Below are positions 7,895 through 15,982 of a stretch of DNA of 64,000 nucleotides, in pieces (positions within the stretch are counted from its first letter, which is position 1; the number at the start of each line of letters is the position of its first letter). The position numbers were made by a program, and so were the translations under genes. Below the pieces are notes generated by a model. It saw only the letters and a program-made list of their open reading frames with translations. It was not told the DNA's origin and ran no database searches. The stretch comes from JACVRM01 sp963817375 (GTDB taxonomy: Bacteria; Actinomycetota; Thermoleophilia; Gaiellales; Gaiellaceae): the NCBI GenBank assembly GCA_963817375.1, contig CAWFOB010000006.1, positions 310,001 to 374,000 of the forward strand, read 5' to 3'.

Positions 7895-9367
7895 CTACTG
7901 ACCACCCCAGCCGCCACCGCCCGGCGTCTCGATCGTGACCACCTCGCCGGTCTCGAGCGTGACGTCGGCCTTCGCCGGCAGCGGCTCGCCGTTCAGCAGG
8001 TTCCGGCCCGGCTCGCCTGGCGCGCCGCCGGCCGCGCCCTGCGGCGCTCGCTCCCGCCGCTCGGACACGACCGACAGTCGGCACTCCTCCAGAACGCGCA
8101 GCTCGCGCACCACGCCGTCGCCGCCGCGGTGGCGGCCCGCGCCGCCGGAGCCGAGCCGCAGCGCCCAGCGCTCGACGCGGATCGGGTAGCCGAGCTCGAG
8201 CGCCTCGACCGGCGTGGCGAGCGTGTTCGACATCGTCACGTGGACGCCGCTCGGCCCATCCGCGTCCGGGCACCCGCCCTGGCCGCCCCCGATGGTCTCG
8301 TAGTACGTGAACCGCTCGTTGCCGAGCGTGACGTTGTTCATCGTCCCCTGGCCCTGCGCCGGCACCGGCACCGCCTCGCCGAAGGCGCGCATGACGACGT
8401 CGACGATCCGGCACGACGTCTCGACGTTGCCGGCCGCGACCGCCCGGGGCGGGCGCGCGTTCACGAGCGAGCCCGACGGGGCGCGCACCGAGACGGGTGC
8501 GAAGGCGCCGCCCGACGCGGGGAGGTCGGGCTCCGTCAGGCAGCGTACGACGAAGAAGCACGCCGAGCGTGTCACCGAGAGCGGGCAGTTCAGGTTCCCG
8601 GCGTGCTCGGCCGCGGTGCCGGAGAAGTCGATCTCGACCGTGTCGCCCGCGACGGTGACGGCGCAGCGGACGGGAAGCAGGCCTTCGGGCGCCTCGAGCA
8701 CGTCCTCGGCCTCGTAGCGTCCGTCGGCGATCCGTGCGATCGCCGCCCGCACGAGCGTCTCCGAATCCCGCAGCAGCGCCGCCGAGGCGTCGCGCAGCCG
8801 CGTCGCCCCCTTGCGGGCGCAAAGCTCGGCCACTCGCCGCTCGGCGAGGCGGTTGGCGGCGAGCTGCGCCCGCAGGTCGCCGCGGCGCTCGTCGGGGTTG
8901 CGCATCCGCGCGACGAGCTCCTCGAGCATTGCCTCGTCGAGGCGTGTCGGCGGGATGACGACGCCCTCCTCGGCGAGCGTGTGCGAGCCCGCGGGCATGC
9001 TCCCCGGCTCGACGGCGCCGACGTCCGCGTGGTGCGCGCGCGTCGCCGCGAAGCCGAGCTCCGTGCACGAGACGGTGGTGATGTCCGGGAGGTGGGTGCC
9101 GCCCGAATACGGGTCGTTGAGGATCCAGGTCTCGCCCGGCTGGGGGTCGTGCCCGATCACGGCGGCGACGGCGTCGGGCATCGCTCCGAGGTGCACGGGG
9201 ATGTGCTCGACCTGGGCGACCAGTTGCCCGCGCTCGTCGAAGAGCGCCGTCGAGCAGTCGCGCCGCTCCTTGATGTTCGCCGAGAACGCAGAGCGGACGA
9301 GCACCGCGCCCATCTCCTCGGCGACGGCGCGGAGCGCGCTGCCGAGCACCTGCAGCTCGACGCTCAC
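7895..9367 (-). CDS. hyuB: Hydantoinase B / 5-oxoprolinase family subunit B
   Basis: A 490-residue HyuB-family protein from the GTG at 9367, which overlaps the hyuA stop (GTGA). It has the family's conserved regions: RSAFSANIKERRDCSTALFD near the start, ILNDPYSGGTHLPDI, the FSGTA segment in the middle, and the Gly-rich GGGQGGCPDADG and GSGGAGRHRGGDG segments toward the end. With HyuA it forms an ATP-dependent amidohydrolase that opens cyclic imides or lactams such as N-methylhydantoin or 5-oxoproline. The exact substrate cannot be read from sequence. The next gene downstream (ABC ATPase) starts 10 bases away, so transcription may continue into the exporter operon. Confidence 0.9.
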   Translation of the reverse strand: MSVELQVLGSALRAVAEEMGAVLVRSAFSANIKERRDCSTALFDERGQLVAQVEHIPVHLGAMPDAVAAVIGHDPQPGETWILNDPYSGGTHLPDITTVSCTELGFAATRAHHADVGAVEPGSMPAGSHTLAEEGVVIPPTRLDEAMLEELVARMRNPDERRGDLRAQLAANRLAERRVAELCARKGATRLRDASAALLRDSETLVRAAIARIADGRYEAEDVLEAPEGLLPVRCAVTVAGDTVEIDFSGTAAEHAGNLNCPLSVTRSACFFVVRCLTEPDLPASGGAFAPVSVRAPSGSLVNARPPRAVAAGNVETSCRIVDVVMRAFGEAVPVPAQGQGTMNNVTLGNERFTYYETIGGGQGGCPDADGPSGVHVTMSNTLATPVEALELGYPIRVERWALRLGSGGAGRHRGGDGVVRELRVLEECRLSVVSERRERAPQGAAGGAPGEPGRNLLNGEPLPAKADVTLETGEVVTIETPGGGGWGGQ

Positions 9368-11103
9368 CTCCGCAGGACGAGCGTGCCGTGGTCGTCGGTC
9401 TCGCCGCTCCAGCCGGCCGGCACCCAGCACGTCGCGCCCTCGAGCTCGACGAGCCGCGGCCCGGACGCCTCGACGTGCGCGCCGCCGGCGAGCTCCACGG
9501 CCGGGCCGGGGTCGACCTCCGCCGTGCGGACGGCAACGAGCTCGATCTCACGCGCGGGGTCGGCGTAGCCGTACCGCTCCTCGTGCGCCGCGTGGAAAGC
9601 GGCCGGCAGGTCGGGCCCGAGCTCCACCCTCAGCTCGAACGACTGGCCGCGGTAGCGCAGGTCGGCCTCGCCCTCCGCCGGCAGCTCGCCCGCCTCGGCG
9701 AGCGGGACGACGTGCGAGCGCACGCGCTCGCGGCGGACGTCGCCGGCGGCCAGGCCGAGCGCCGACAGGACGCCGGCGGCGCGTGGGACCAGCACGGCCG
9801 GCACCTCGAGCTCCTCTGCCAGCGCGCACGCGTGCAGCGGGCCGGCGCCGCCGAAGGCGACGAGCGCCAGCTCGCGCGGGTCGTGGCCGCGCTCGACGGT
9901 GACGACGCGCAGTGCCCGCTCCATCTCGGCGTTGACGACGGCGATGACGTCGGCGGGATCGATGTCGCCGAGTGCCTCGACGGCCGCGTCGGCATCGAGC
10001 TCGAGCCCGGATGCAAGAGTGGGTGGGAGGCGGCCGAGCAGGAGGTTCGCGTCCGTGACCGTCGGCTCGGTGCCGCCGCGGCCGTAGCAGGCGGGGCCGG
10101 GACGGGAGCCGGCGCTGCGAGGGCCGACGTGCAGGGCGCCCGCGGCGTCGCGCCGGGCGAGCGAGCCGCCGCCGGCGCCGACCGTGTGGACGTCGACGGT
10201 GGGGAGGCGGAGCGGCACGCCGGCGACGTCGCGCTCGGCCGAGCGCGACGCCTCGCCGGCGCTGATCAGCGCGACGTCGGTCGACGTGCCGCCCATGTCG
10301 AACGAGATGGCCGCCTCGAACCCGGCCGTAGCGGCCACGCGCGCGGCACCGACGACGCCCGCGGCCGGCCCGGAGAGGACGACGCGCGCGGCGTGGGCCG
10401 CCGCCTCCGCGAGCGGGAGCAGGCCGCCGGAAGAGGTCATCACCAGCGGCTCGGGCAGCCCTGCGCCGCCGGCCGCCTCCTTCAGCGCTCCGAGCGACGC
10501 GGCCACGAGCGGCCCGAGGTACGCGTCCACGACCGTCGTCGACGCGCGCTCGTACTCCCGGAACTCGGGCGCAAGCTCGTGCGACGCGACGACGTGCGCG
10601 GCCGGGTAGCGGCGGCGGAGCTCCCCGGCGACGGCCTGCTCGTGCCGGGGGTGCCGGAACGAGAAGAGCAGGCAGACCGCGATCGCCTCGGCATCGACCG
10701 CAGGGAGCGTGCCGAGGTCGAGATTCACGATCACGCCGTCCGGGCCGGTTCGCTCGGTCACGCCATGGCAGCGCTCGAGCGGGACGAGCGGCTCGGGGTG
10801 CTCGGCACAGAGCCGGTAGAGGTCCGCGCGGTTCTGGCGGCGCAGGTGCAGCAGGTGCTCGAAGCCGGCGGTCGTGACGAAGGCGGTCCGCGCGCCGCGC
10901 CGTTCGAGTAGCGCGTTCGTGGCAGCGGTCGTGCCGTGCGCGAAGCGGGTGACGCCGTGCGCGCCGATCGCGCGCGCCGCCGCGACGACCGACGCTTCGT
11001 GCCGCTCCGCGGTCGGTACCTTGGCCGTCTCGACAGAGCCGTCTTCGTGGATCAGGACGGCGTCGGTGAACGTGCCGCCGACGTCGATCCCGAGGATGGC
11101 CAC
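9364..11103 (-). CDS. hyuA: Hydantoinase A / 5-oxoprolinase family subunit A
   Basis: A 579-residue ASKHA-fold ATPase subunit. The phosphate-binding motif GIDVGGTFTDAV is at residues 5-16, HGTTAATNALLER at about 56-68 and FDMGGTSTDV near the middle, followed by VGAGGGSLA. The conserved end region has RVVTVERGHDPRE and LVAFGGAGPLHA. The protein is at the short end for HyuA (often 650-700), with a compact segment near GRLPPTLASG, but the frame is continuous. It is coupled to hyuB and divergent from the DNA glycosylase gene, so the operon promoter should lie in the short gap around 11104-11152. Confidence 0.9.
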   Translation of the reverse strand: MAILGIDVGGTFTDAVLIHEDGSVETAKVPTAERHEASVVAAARAIGAHGVTRFAHGTTAATNALLERRGARTAFVTTAGFEHLLHLRRQNRADLYRLCAEHPEPLVPLERCHGVTERTGPDGVIVNLDLGTLPAVDAEAIAVCLLFSFRHPRHEQAVAGELRRRYPAAHVVASHELAPEFREYERASTTVVDAYLGPLVAASLGALKEAAGGAGLPEPLVMTSSGGLLPLAEAAAHAARVVLSGPAAGVVGAARVAATAGFEAAISFDMGGTSTDVALISAGEASRSAERDVAGVPLRLPTVDVHTVGAGGGSLARRDAAGALHVGPRSAGSRPGPACYGRGGTEPTVTDANLLLGRLPPTLASGLELDADAAVEALGDIDPADVIAVVNAEMERALRVVTVERGHDPRELALVAFGGAGPLHACALAEELEVPAVLVPRAAGVLSALGLAAGDVRRERVRSHVVPLAEAGELPAEGEADLRYRGQSFELRVELGPDLPAAFHAAHEERYGYADPAREIELVAVRTAEVDPGPAVELAGGAHVEASGPRLVELEGATCWVPAGWSGETDDHGTLVLRR

Positions 11104-11152
11104 CGACCGACTCTACGTTTGGAAGAGCGATGACTCTCCGGACCTTCATGAC

Positions 11153-12052
11153 ATGAGCACGACGCTGACCATCCCGCTCGTCGGCCCGGGTGGCGAGCCC
11201 GTCAGCTTCGCGCGGACGATCAACTCGCACGGCGTCGCCGACCTGCCCCCGGCCACGGTCGGCGAGGGCATCTATACGACGACGGTCTCGGTGCCGGGCG
11301 GGCGCCCGCGGACGATCGCGATCGAGGAGGCGCGGCCGGGCGTGGCGTCGGTGACCGTGCAGGGCCCCCGCATCGGTGCGCGAACCGCGGCGGCCCTGGA
11401 ACGCGCCGCGCGGCGAATGCTGAACCTCGACGAGGATCTTTCCGGGTTCTATGCCCTGGCCGCGGACGACCCCGACCTCTCCTGGGTGAAAGCCGGCGCC
11501 GGCCGGATGCTGCGGCCGCCGACCGTCTTCGAGGCCGTCGTAAAGACGATCTGCACGACCAACACGGCCTGGTCAGGGACGGTGCGGATGGTCACCGCGC
11601 TCGTCGACGTCCTCGGCGAGCCCGCGCTCGGCGGCTCCGGGCGCGCCTTCCCGACGCCGGCGGCGATGGCGGCGCAGCCGGACGCCTTCTACAGGGACGA
11701 GGTGCGGGCCGGATACCGCGGCCCGTACCTGCGCGCGGTCGCCGCAGGCGTGGCCGAGGGAAGCATCGACCTCGAGCCGTTCGCCTCCGATGCCGCGCTG
11801 AGCGACGAGGAGGTGGAGGCCCGCCTGCTGGCCCTCCCCGGCGTGGGCCCGTACGCGGCGGCGCACACGATGATGCTGCTCGGCCGCCACTCACGGCTGA
11901 TCCTCGACTCGTGGACGCGGCCGACCTATGCGCGCATCACCGGCCGCAAGACGGTGAAGGACACGACGATCGTGCGGCGCTTCCGCCGCTACGGGCCGTA
12001 CGCAGGCCTCGCGTTCTGGCTCCTGCTCACGCAGGGCTGGGTTACCGAGTGA
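11153..12052 (+). CDS. HhH-GPD family DNA glycosylase (AlkA-like)
   Basis: A 299-residue base-excision repair enzyme. The start is the ATG at 11153 (MSTTLTIPLVGPGG). An N-terminal beta domain like that of AlkA/OGG1-type enzymes (about 1-95) precedes the all-helical HhH-GPD domain. The helix-hairpin-helix motif is LPGVGPYAA (228-236) and the likely catalytic Asp is Asp252 in LILDSW. There is no OGG-type lysine at the end of the hairpin, so it is probably a monofunctional glycosylase that removes alkylated bases. No iron-sulfur cysteine cluster follows. The specific base removed is not known. Confidence 0.8.
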   Translation: MSTTLTIPLVGPGGEPVSFARTINSHGVADLPPATVGEGIYTTTVSVPGGRPRTIAIEEARPGVASVTVQGPRIGARTAAALERAARRMLNLDEDLSGFYALAADDPDLSWVKAGAGRMLRPPTVFEAVVKTICTTNTAWSGTVRMVTALVDVLGEPALGGSGRAFPTPAAMAAQPDAFYRDEVRAGYRGPYLRAVAAGVAEGSIDLEPFASDAALSDEEVEARLLALPGVGPYAAAHTMMLLGRHSRLILDSWTRPTYARITGRKTVKDTTIVRRFRRYGPYAGLAFWLLLTQGWVTE

Positions 12053-12055
12053 GCC

Positions 12056-12715
12056 CTACCCGGCGAGGCCGCCGAAGAAGGCGAACGGGTTGTTCCCGTA
12101 CACGTCCCACACGGGGCCGGCACCGGGCTCCACCTCGATCTGCGCGCCGGACGGCGCCTCCTGCCGGAGCCGCGCTGCGAGCTCGCGGGCGGCGTCCTCG
12201 TCCTCGGCGCCGACGAGCAGGAACGTCCAGCGGCGTACGACCGTGTGGCCCTCCTGCTCGAGCCGATCGGCAAATGCGGTCGCGTCGTCGTGCTCGGCGA
12301 ATTCGACGCGGACCTCCCAGGTCGCCTCGCCGCTCGCACGGGCCTCGGCGTCCTCGTCCGCATCGCGCCGCTCGACCTCGGCCCGGCGCTCGGCATCGGT
12401 CGACGGGAGGGCGACCGTCGGGTCCTCCCAGCGCTCCTCGACCGGGTGCCAGCGCTCGACGGCAATCTCGCCCTCGAGGGCCAGGCCATGCTCGGCCAGC
12501 AGTGTCGAGACGAGGCCGGCCGCCTCTCGTGCCGCGGGCTCGGCGTCGGCGTAGAGGAAGATCCGGTCGTCGTCGCGGCTGACGGCGACGCGGCCGCCGA
12601 GCCGCTTGCGGGCCTCGTGCTCGACGTCGTGCTCGCGGACTGCCTCGAGCGCCCGCGAGACGAGCCCCTCCTCGCCCGGGTCCATCGCGATCGTCACGCG
12701 CCAGTCCTCGGCCAT
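12056..12715 (-). CDS. Conserved protein of unknown function with two related alpha/beta modules
   Basis: A 219-residue soluble acidic protein from the ATG at 12715. I do not recognise a named family. The N-terminal half (WRVTIAMDPGEEGLVSRALEAV) and a later segment (WEVRVEFAEHDDATAFADRLEQEG, then WTFLLVGAEDEDAARELAARL) look like repeated ferredoxin-like beta-alpha-beta modules, with a charged low-complexity linker between them. It ends WDVYGNNPFAFFGGLAG. It is convergent with the glycosylase (4-base gap) and divergent from the L,D-transpeptidase. Confidence 0.65.
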   Translation of the reverse strand: MAEDWRVTIAMDPGEEGLVSRALEAVREHDVEHEARKRLGGRVAVSRDDDRIFLYADAEPAAREAAGLVSTLLAEHGLALEGEIAVERWHPVEERWEDPTVALPSTDAERRAEVERRDADEDAEARASGEATWEVRVEFAEHDDATAFADRLEQEGHTVVRRWTFLLVGAEDEDAARELAARLRQEAPSGAQIEVEPGAGPVWDVYGNNPFAFFGGLAG

Positions 12716-12728
12716 CACGGCACCGTAA

Positions 12729-12756
12729 CCCTTGCGCGCAGGGGTGTGCGCAAGGG
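12729..12756. promoter_or_regulatory. Inverted repeat between divergent genes
   Basis: A perfect 9-bp inverted repeat (CCCTTGCGC and GCGCAAGGG, 10-base spacer) lies in the 102-base gap between two divergently transcribed genes. It could be an operator for a dimeric regulator or an RNA hairpin; no regulator gene is adjacent. Confidence 0.35.
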
Positions 12757-12817
12757 AGACTCTCCATCCCGTGAATCGCCTGCACGTGCCCGGTTTCTCT
12801 CGTAGCACCATGCGCCC

Positions 12818-13768
12818 ATGAAGGTGCTCTTCGTCGCCCTTGGCGCCCTGCTCGCGGTCGGCGCCGCCGCGCCGAGCTCCGCGCGGCTGGGGGCGGTCGC
12901 GCCGGGTGTGACGGTGAACGGCGTCAAGCTCGGCGGGCTGGGCTCGGAGTCCGCCCGCGCGGTCGTCCGCGCGAGGTTCGAGCAGCCCCTGACCATCCTC
13001 GACGGGTCTGAGAAGTGGACGGTGCGGCCGGAGGGCCTCGGTGTCCGGGCGAGCGTCGACCGGGCGGTGCGCCAGGCGCTCGACGCGCGGCCGCGCTCGG
13101 CGGTGGCGCTGCCCGTGGTCGTCTCGAGCCGCAAGATTCACGCCTACGTCGAGTACCTGAGCCACAAGTACTCGCGCGCGCCCGTGGACGCCCGGCTCGT
13201 CGGCACCAGTGGCCGCCTCTCGCCGGTGATCGCGGACGGTGTCCCGGGCCGGCGCGTCGCGGCGCGCCTGATGGAGCAGCGGATCTCCAACGCACTGCGT
13301 TCGCCGGTCTACCGCACGATCGCCCTGGCGACCAAACCGGTCAGCCCGAAGGTGACGAAGCAGAACTTCGGCCCGGTGATCGTTATCGGCCGCAGCTCGC
13401 ACCGGCTGCGCCTGTTCGACGGGCGCCGCTTCGTGCACGAGTTCGGCGTTGCGACCGGCCAGGCCTCGTATCCGACGCCGCTCGGGACGTTCTCGATCGT
13501 GACCATGCAGCGCGACCCGTGGTGGATCCCGCCGCCGAACTCCGCGTGGGCGCAGGGTGCGAAGCCGATCCCGCCGGGCCCGGGCAATCCGCTCGGCACG
13601 CGCTGGATGGGCCTGAGCGCGGCGGCCGTCGGCATCCACGGCACGCCGGACGCGGCGTCGATCGGCTATTCAGCCTCGCACGGGTGCATCCGCATGCGCG
13701 TCCCGGACGCCGAGTGGCTGTTCGACCACGTGCGCGTCGGCACGCCCGTCGCCATCGTCGACGCCTGA
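12818..13768 (+). CDS. Secreted L,D-transpeptidase (YkuD) with peptidoglycan-binding-like domain
   Basis: A 316-residue exported enzyme that can form 3-3 cross-links in peptidoglycan or attach proteins to it. Residues 1-22 form a signal peptide. A PG_binding_4-like domain (PGVTVNGVKLGGL, about 28-170) precedes the YkuD domain (about 185-316), which begins VIVIGRSSHRLRLFDG. The catalytic motif is present: His274 in GIHGTPD and SHGCIRM with Cys290. The length and two-domain layout are typical of actinobacterial Ldt proteins. It has its own start 102 bases from a divergent gene, so it is probably monocistronic. Confidence 0.9.
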   Translation: MKVLFVALGALLAVGAAAPSSARLGAVAPGVTVNGVKLGGLGSESARAVVRARFEQPLTILDGSEKWTVRPEGLGVRASVDRAVRQALDARPRSAVALPVVVSSRKIHAYVEYLSHKYSRAPVDARLVGTSGRLSPVIADGVPGRRVAARLMEQRISNALRSPVYRTIALATKPVSPKVTKQNFGPVIVIGRSSHRLRLFDGRRFVHEFGVATGQASYPTPLGTFSIVTMQRDPWWIPPPNSAWAQGAKPIPPGPGNPLGTRWMGLSAAAVGIHGTPDAASIGYSASHGCIRMRVPDAEWLFDHVRVGTPVAIVDA

Positions 13769-13876
13769 GCACGAGTCACCCTCGCAGCAGCCGAGCTTCC
13801 AGCGGCACCGCGTGCACTGCCAGCTCTGGTGGAGCCACAACATCTCGGCGCCACAGCGCCAGCACGACTCGCCCAC
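13670..13876 (-). CDS. Possible small zinc-ribbon protein
   Basis: From a GTG at 13876 a 68-residue frame reads MGESCWRCGAEMLWLHQSW, then CTRCRWKLGCCEGDSC. It contains CxxC...CxxC...CC cysteine groups that look like a zinc ribbon. The first 45 residues resemble real protein, while the rest is antisense to the end of the L,D-transpeptidase gene and is low quality. The frame extends upstream into the antisense of the tRNA, which is not coding. It may be a genuine short protein ending in overlap with its neighbour. Confidence 0.4.
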   Translation of the reverse strand: MGESCWRCGAEMLWLHQSWQCTRCRWKLGCCEGDSCSGVDDGDGRADAHVVEQPLGVRDAHADAPVRG

Positions 13877-13880
13877 GCCC

Positions 13881-13909
13881 CTGACCGTACGCGGAGCACC
13901 GGCTACCAT
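13881..13909 (+). promoter_or_regulatory. Promoter of the tRNA gene
   Basis: A -35 box CTGACC and -10 box TACCAT separated by 17 bases end 11 bases before the tRNA 5' end, which is the right distance for transcription to start just ahead of the tRNA. Confidence 0.55.
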
Positions 13910-13920
13910 TTGCGCGCCAC

Positions 13921-13993
13921 GGCGGCGTAGCTCAGCGGTTAGAGCGGCGGACTCATAACCCGCAGGTCGGTGGTTCGAATCCACCCGCCGCTA
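13921..13993 (+). tRNA. tRNA with CAT anticodon (elongator Met, or Ile2)
   Basis: A 73-base cloverleaf without encoded CCA. The acceptor stem pairs GGCGGCG with CGCCGCT (a G-T pair at the first position). The D arm carries GCTCAGCGGTTAGAGC, the anticodon CAT is at 13954-13956, and the T arm has GGTTCGAATCC. An initiator tRNA would have an unpaired C1-A72, which this lacks, so it is elongator Met or the lysidine-modified Ile2. Confidence 0.93.
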
Positions 13994-14001
13994 CTTCGCG
14001 T

Positions 14002-14199
14002 GGGGGAACCCCTGGTTCCCCCCGGGCCCCCCTCCTTGCGTGCGGCGGCTGTATTCGCGTTGTTTCAGGAGCCGCCGCTTCGTCGCGGGGTTCCGATGGT
14101 TGCCTCTCCGGGGTGCGCCTCTCGCCGGAGCAAGTCCGGCTTCGGCGGCGGTTGTTGGTGGTCTGCCGAGGGCGTCTTTCTTGGGAACCTCCGGTTCCC
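14002..14199 (+). repeat. Two similar short hairpins (GGGAACC / GGTTCCC) after the tRNA
   Basis: The 236-base gap after the tRNA holds two hairpins with the same stem: 14002-14022 (GGGGGAACC, loop cct, GGTTCCCCC) and 14183-14199 (GGGAACC, loop tcc, GGTTCCC). The first may serve as the tRNA terminator. The space between them shows no convincing gene. Confidence 0.5.
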
Positions 14200-14229
14200 T
14201 CGCCCCTCCCATGTGGGTATCACGCCTGC

Positions 14230-15420
14230 GTGAAGGTCCTTCTGATCCTCATAGCGGCACTGGCGGTCGCGCCCGTCGCGTCTGGCCGCACGCCGCTGGT
14301 CGTCGGCGTGACGGAGGACCGCCTGAAGTCCGATCCGGCCGGCATCAGCCGCGACGCCGACGCGCTCGGCATCGACGCCGTCCGCATCACGCTGACGTGG
14401 CACCCCGGCCTCATCGCGCCCGACGCGGCGCAGCGCGCGCAGCTCGACGCCGCCACACGCAGCCCGCTCCGCATCGTGCTGTCCCTCTTCGGCGACCGTG
14501 GACGCGATGCGCCGCAAACGGCGGCCCAGCGCGACCAGTACTGCGGCTTCGTGCGCCGGATCGTCGCCGACTACCCGCCCATCCGCGATGTGGTCATCTG
14601 GAACGAGCCGAACAAGGAGCTCTTCTGGAACCCCCAGTACGGGCCTGACGGGCAGAGCCTCGCCCCCGCGCGCTACGAGGCGCTTCTCGCCCGCTGCTGG
14701 GACGAGCTCCACGCCCAGCGCGGCGACGTCGACGTGCTCGGGCCGTCGACGGCGCCACGCGGCAACGACAACCCGCGCGCCAAGAGCAACGTCTCGCACT
14801 CGCCGCAGCGCTTCCTCGAAGGGATGGCCGCCGCCTACCGGGCGAGCGGACGCTCCATGCCGATCCTCGACACGCTTGCCCACCATGTCTACGGCAGCAC
14901 GCCGGGCGAGCCGCCCGGGGCGCAGCACCCCGGAGGCACGATCGGCGAGGGCGACTACGCCAAGTTGGTCGACACCCTCGAGCGCGGGTTCCGCGGAACT
15001 GCCCAGCCGATCCCGGACGTCTGGTACCTGGAGGCCGGGTTCGAGACGACCGTACCGGCGGCGAAGCGCGGCGACTACACCGGTCGCGAGCTGGTGCAGG
15101 CGATCCCGCCCGCCGAGCAGGCGGCTCAACTGCGGACGTCGATCCGCCTCGCGGCGTCCCAGCCCGGGGTAACTGCCTGGTTCAACTTCCTGCTCTGGGA
15201 CGAGCCTCGCCTCGAAGGGTGGCAGTCCGGGCTCTACTGGGCCGACGGCACTGCGAAGCCCTCCGCGGCCGCGTTCCATGGCGCGGTGGGGGATGCGCAC
15301 CCGGCGAGCGGTAGCCGCAGCAAAGCCATCGTCGTTGCAGCAGCCCTTGCGGCCCTCGCCGCGATCGCTATCCTGCTGACCGGCCGCCGGCTCGGCCGGC
15401 GTCGCCGAATCTCCCGCTAG
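14230..15420 (+). CDS. Secreted, membrane-anchored glycoside-hydrolase-like protein (clan GH-A type)
   Basis: A 396-residue protein with an N-terminal signal peptide (KVLLILIAALAVAPVASG), a TIM-barrel-like catalytic region, and a C-terminal membrane helix (AIVVAAALAALAAIAILL) followed by an Arg-rich tail. Barrel features include WHPGL, VIWNEPNKELFW (Asn-Glu-Pro holds the likely acid/base Glu) and VWYLEAGFET (a likely nucleophile Glu). These resemble GH5/GH39-type enzymes, but the family and substrate cannot be fixed. The GTG start at 14230 was chosen because it opens directly into the signal peptide. The stop overlaps a possible -10 box (TAGAAT, 15418-15423) for the next operon. Confidence 0.72.
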   Translation: MKVLLILIAALAVAPVASGRTPLVVGVTEDRLKSDPAGISRDADALGIDAVRITLTWHPGLIAPDAAQRAQLDAATRSPLRIVLSLFGDRGRDAPQTAAQRDQYCGFVRRIVADYPPIRDVVIWNEPNKELFWNPQYGPDGQSLAPARYEALLARCWDELHAQRGDVDVLGPSTAPRGNDNPRAKSNVSHSPQRFLEGMAAAYRASGRSMPILDTLAHHVYGSTPGEPPGAQHPGGTIGEGDYAKLVDTLERGFRGTAQPIPDVWYLEAGFETTVPAAKRGDYTGRELVQAIPPAEQAAQLRTSIRLAASQPGVTAWFNFLLWDEPRLEGWQSGLYWADGTAKPSAAAFHGAVGDAHPASGSRSKAIVVAAALAALAAIAILLTGRRLGRRRRISR

Positions 15421-15488
15421 AATCAGACGGAGGAACGGCATTGGCTGCCGTTTCTTTGCGTCGATCGACCCGATAAGGATCCTCTCAA

Positions 15489-15650
15489 ATGGCCACCGGA
15501 GTACGAGTTGCAATCACGCTCGCCTGCACCGACTGCAAGCGGCGGAACTACCAGTCGAACAAGTCGAAGCGGAACACGCCTGACCGCGTGGAACTGAGCA
15601 AGTACTGCCGCTGGTGCGGCAAGCACACACCCCACCGGGAGACCCGCTAG
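15489..15650 (+). CDS. rpmG: 50S ribosomal protein L33
   Basis: A 53-residue protein (MATGVRVAITLACTDCKRRN...) with the zinc-binding pairs CTDC and CRWC, so it is the zinc-containing form of L33. It opens the rpmG-secE-nusG-rplK-rplA block. The stop shares a base with the GTG start of secE. Confidence 0.95.
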   Translation: MATGVRVAITLACTDCKRRNYQSNKSKRNTPDRVELSKYCRWCGKHTPHRETR

Positions 15651-15979
15651 TGGCACGTCCGACTCGTCAGGCCCGCCGTGAGCGCCGTGAGCAGCAGCGC
15701 GCCGACCGCGCCGACGGCGCGGGCGATCGCGCGCGCCGGTCGCAGGCCGTGGCCGCGCCCGCCGAGGCGGAGGCGCAGCCCGGCGTCCACCACCGCGGCG
15801 GCGTCATCGGCTTCATCGGTGAGTGCTGGGCCGAGCTCCAGAAGGTCGACTGGCCGAACCAGAAGCAGGTGATCACGGGCTCCGTCGTGGTGCTCGTCGC
15901 CTGCACGATCGTCGGCACCTATCTCTGGATCATCGACCTGATCATCAAGCCGCTCATCAACAACGTTCTCATCGGCTAG
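15650..15979 (+). CDS. secE: Preprotein translocase subunit SecE
   Basis: A 109-residue SecE from the GTG at 15650 that overlaps the rpmG stop. A charged 45-residue N-terminal part is followed by the conserved amphipathic segment GECWAELQKVDWPNQKQ and a single membrane helix (VITGSVVVLVACTIVGTYLWII). SecE clamps SecY in the Sec channel; secY is at 50700. The position before nusG is the standard one. Confidence 0.95.
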   Translation: MARPTRQARRERREQQRADRADGAGDRARRSQAVAAPAEAEAQPGVHHRGGVIGFIGECWAELQKVDWPNQKQVITGSVVVLVACTIVGTYLWIIDLIIKPLINNVLIG

Positions 15980-15982
15980 CCC

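Noticed and set aside
13877..13984. Upstream extension of the small cysteine-rich frame beginning MDSNHRPAGYES.
   Set aside because: This is the reverse translation of the tRNA gene, a known annotation artefact.
13970..14233. Plus-strand 87-residue frame after the tRNA.
   Set aside because: It starts inside the tRNA and runs through the hairpin repeats with no ribosome site or protein-like composition.
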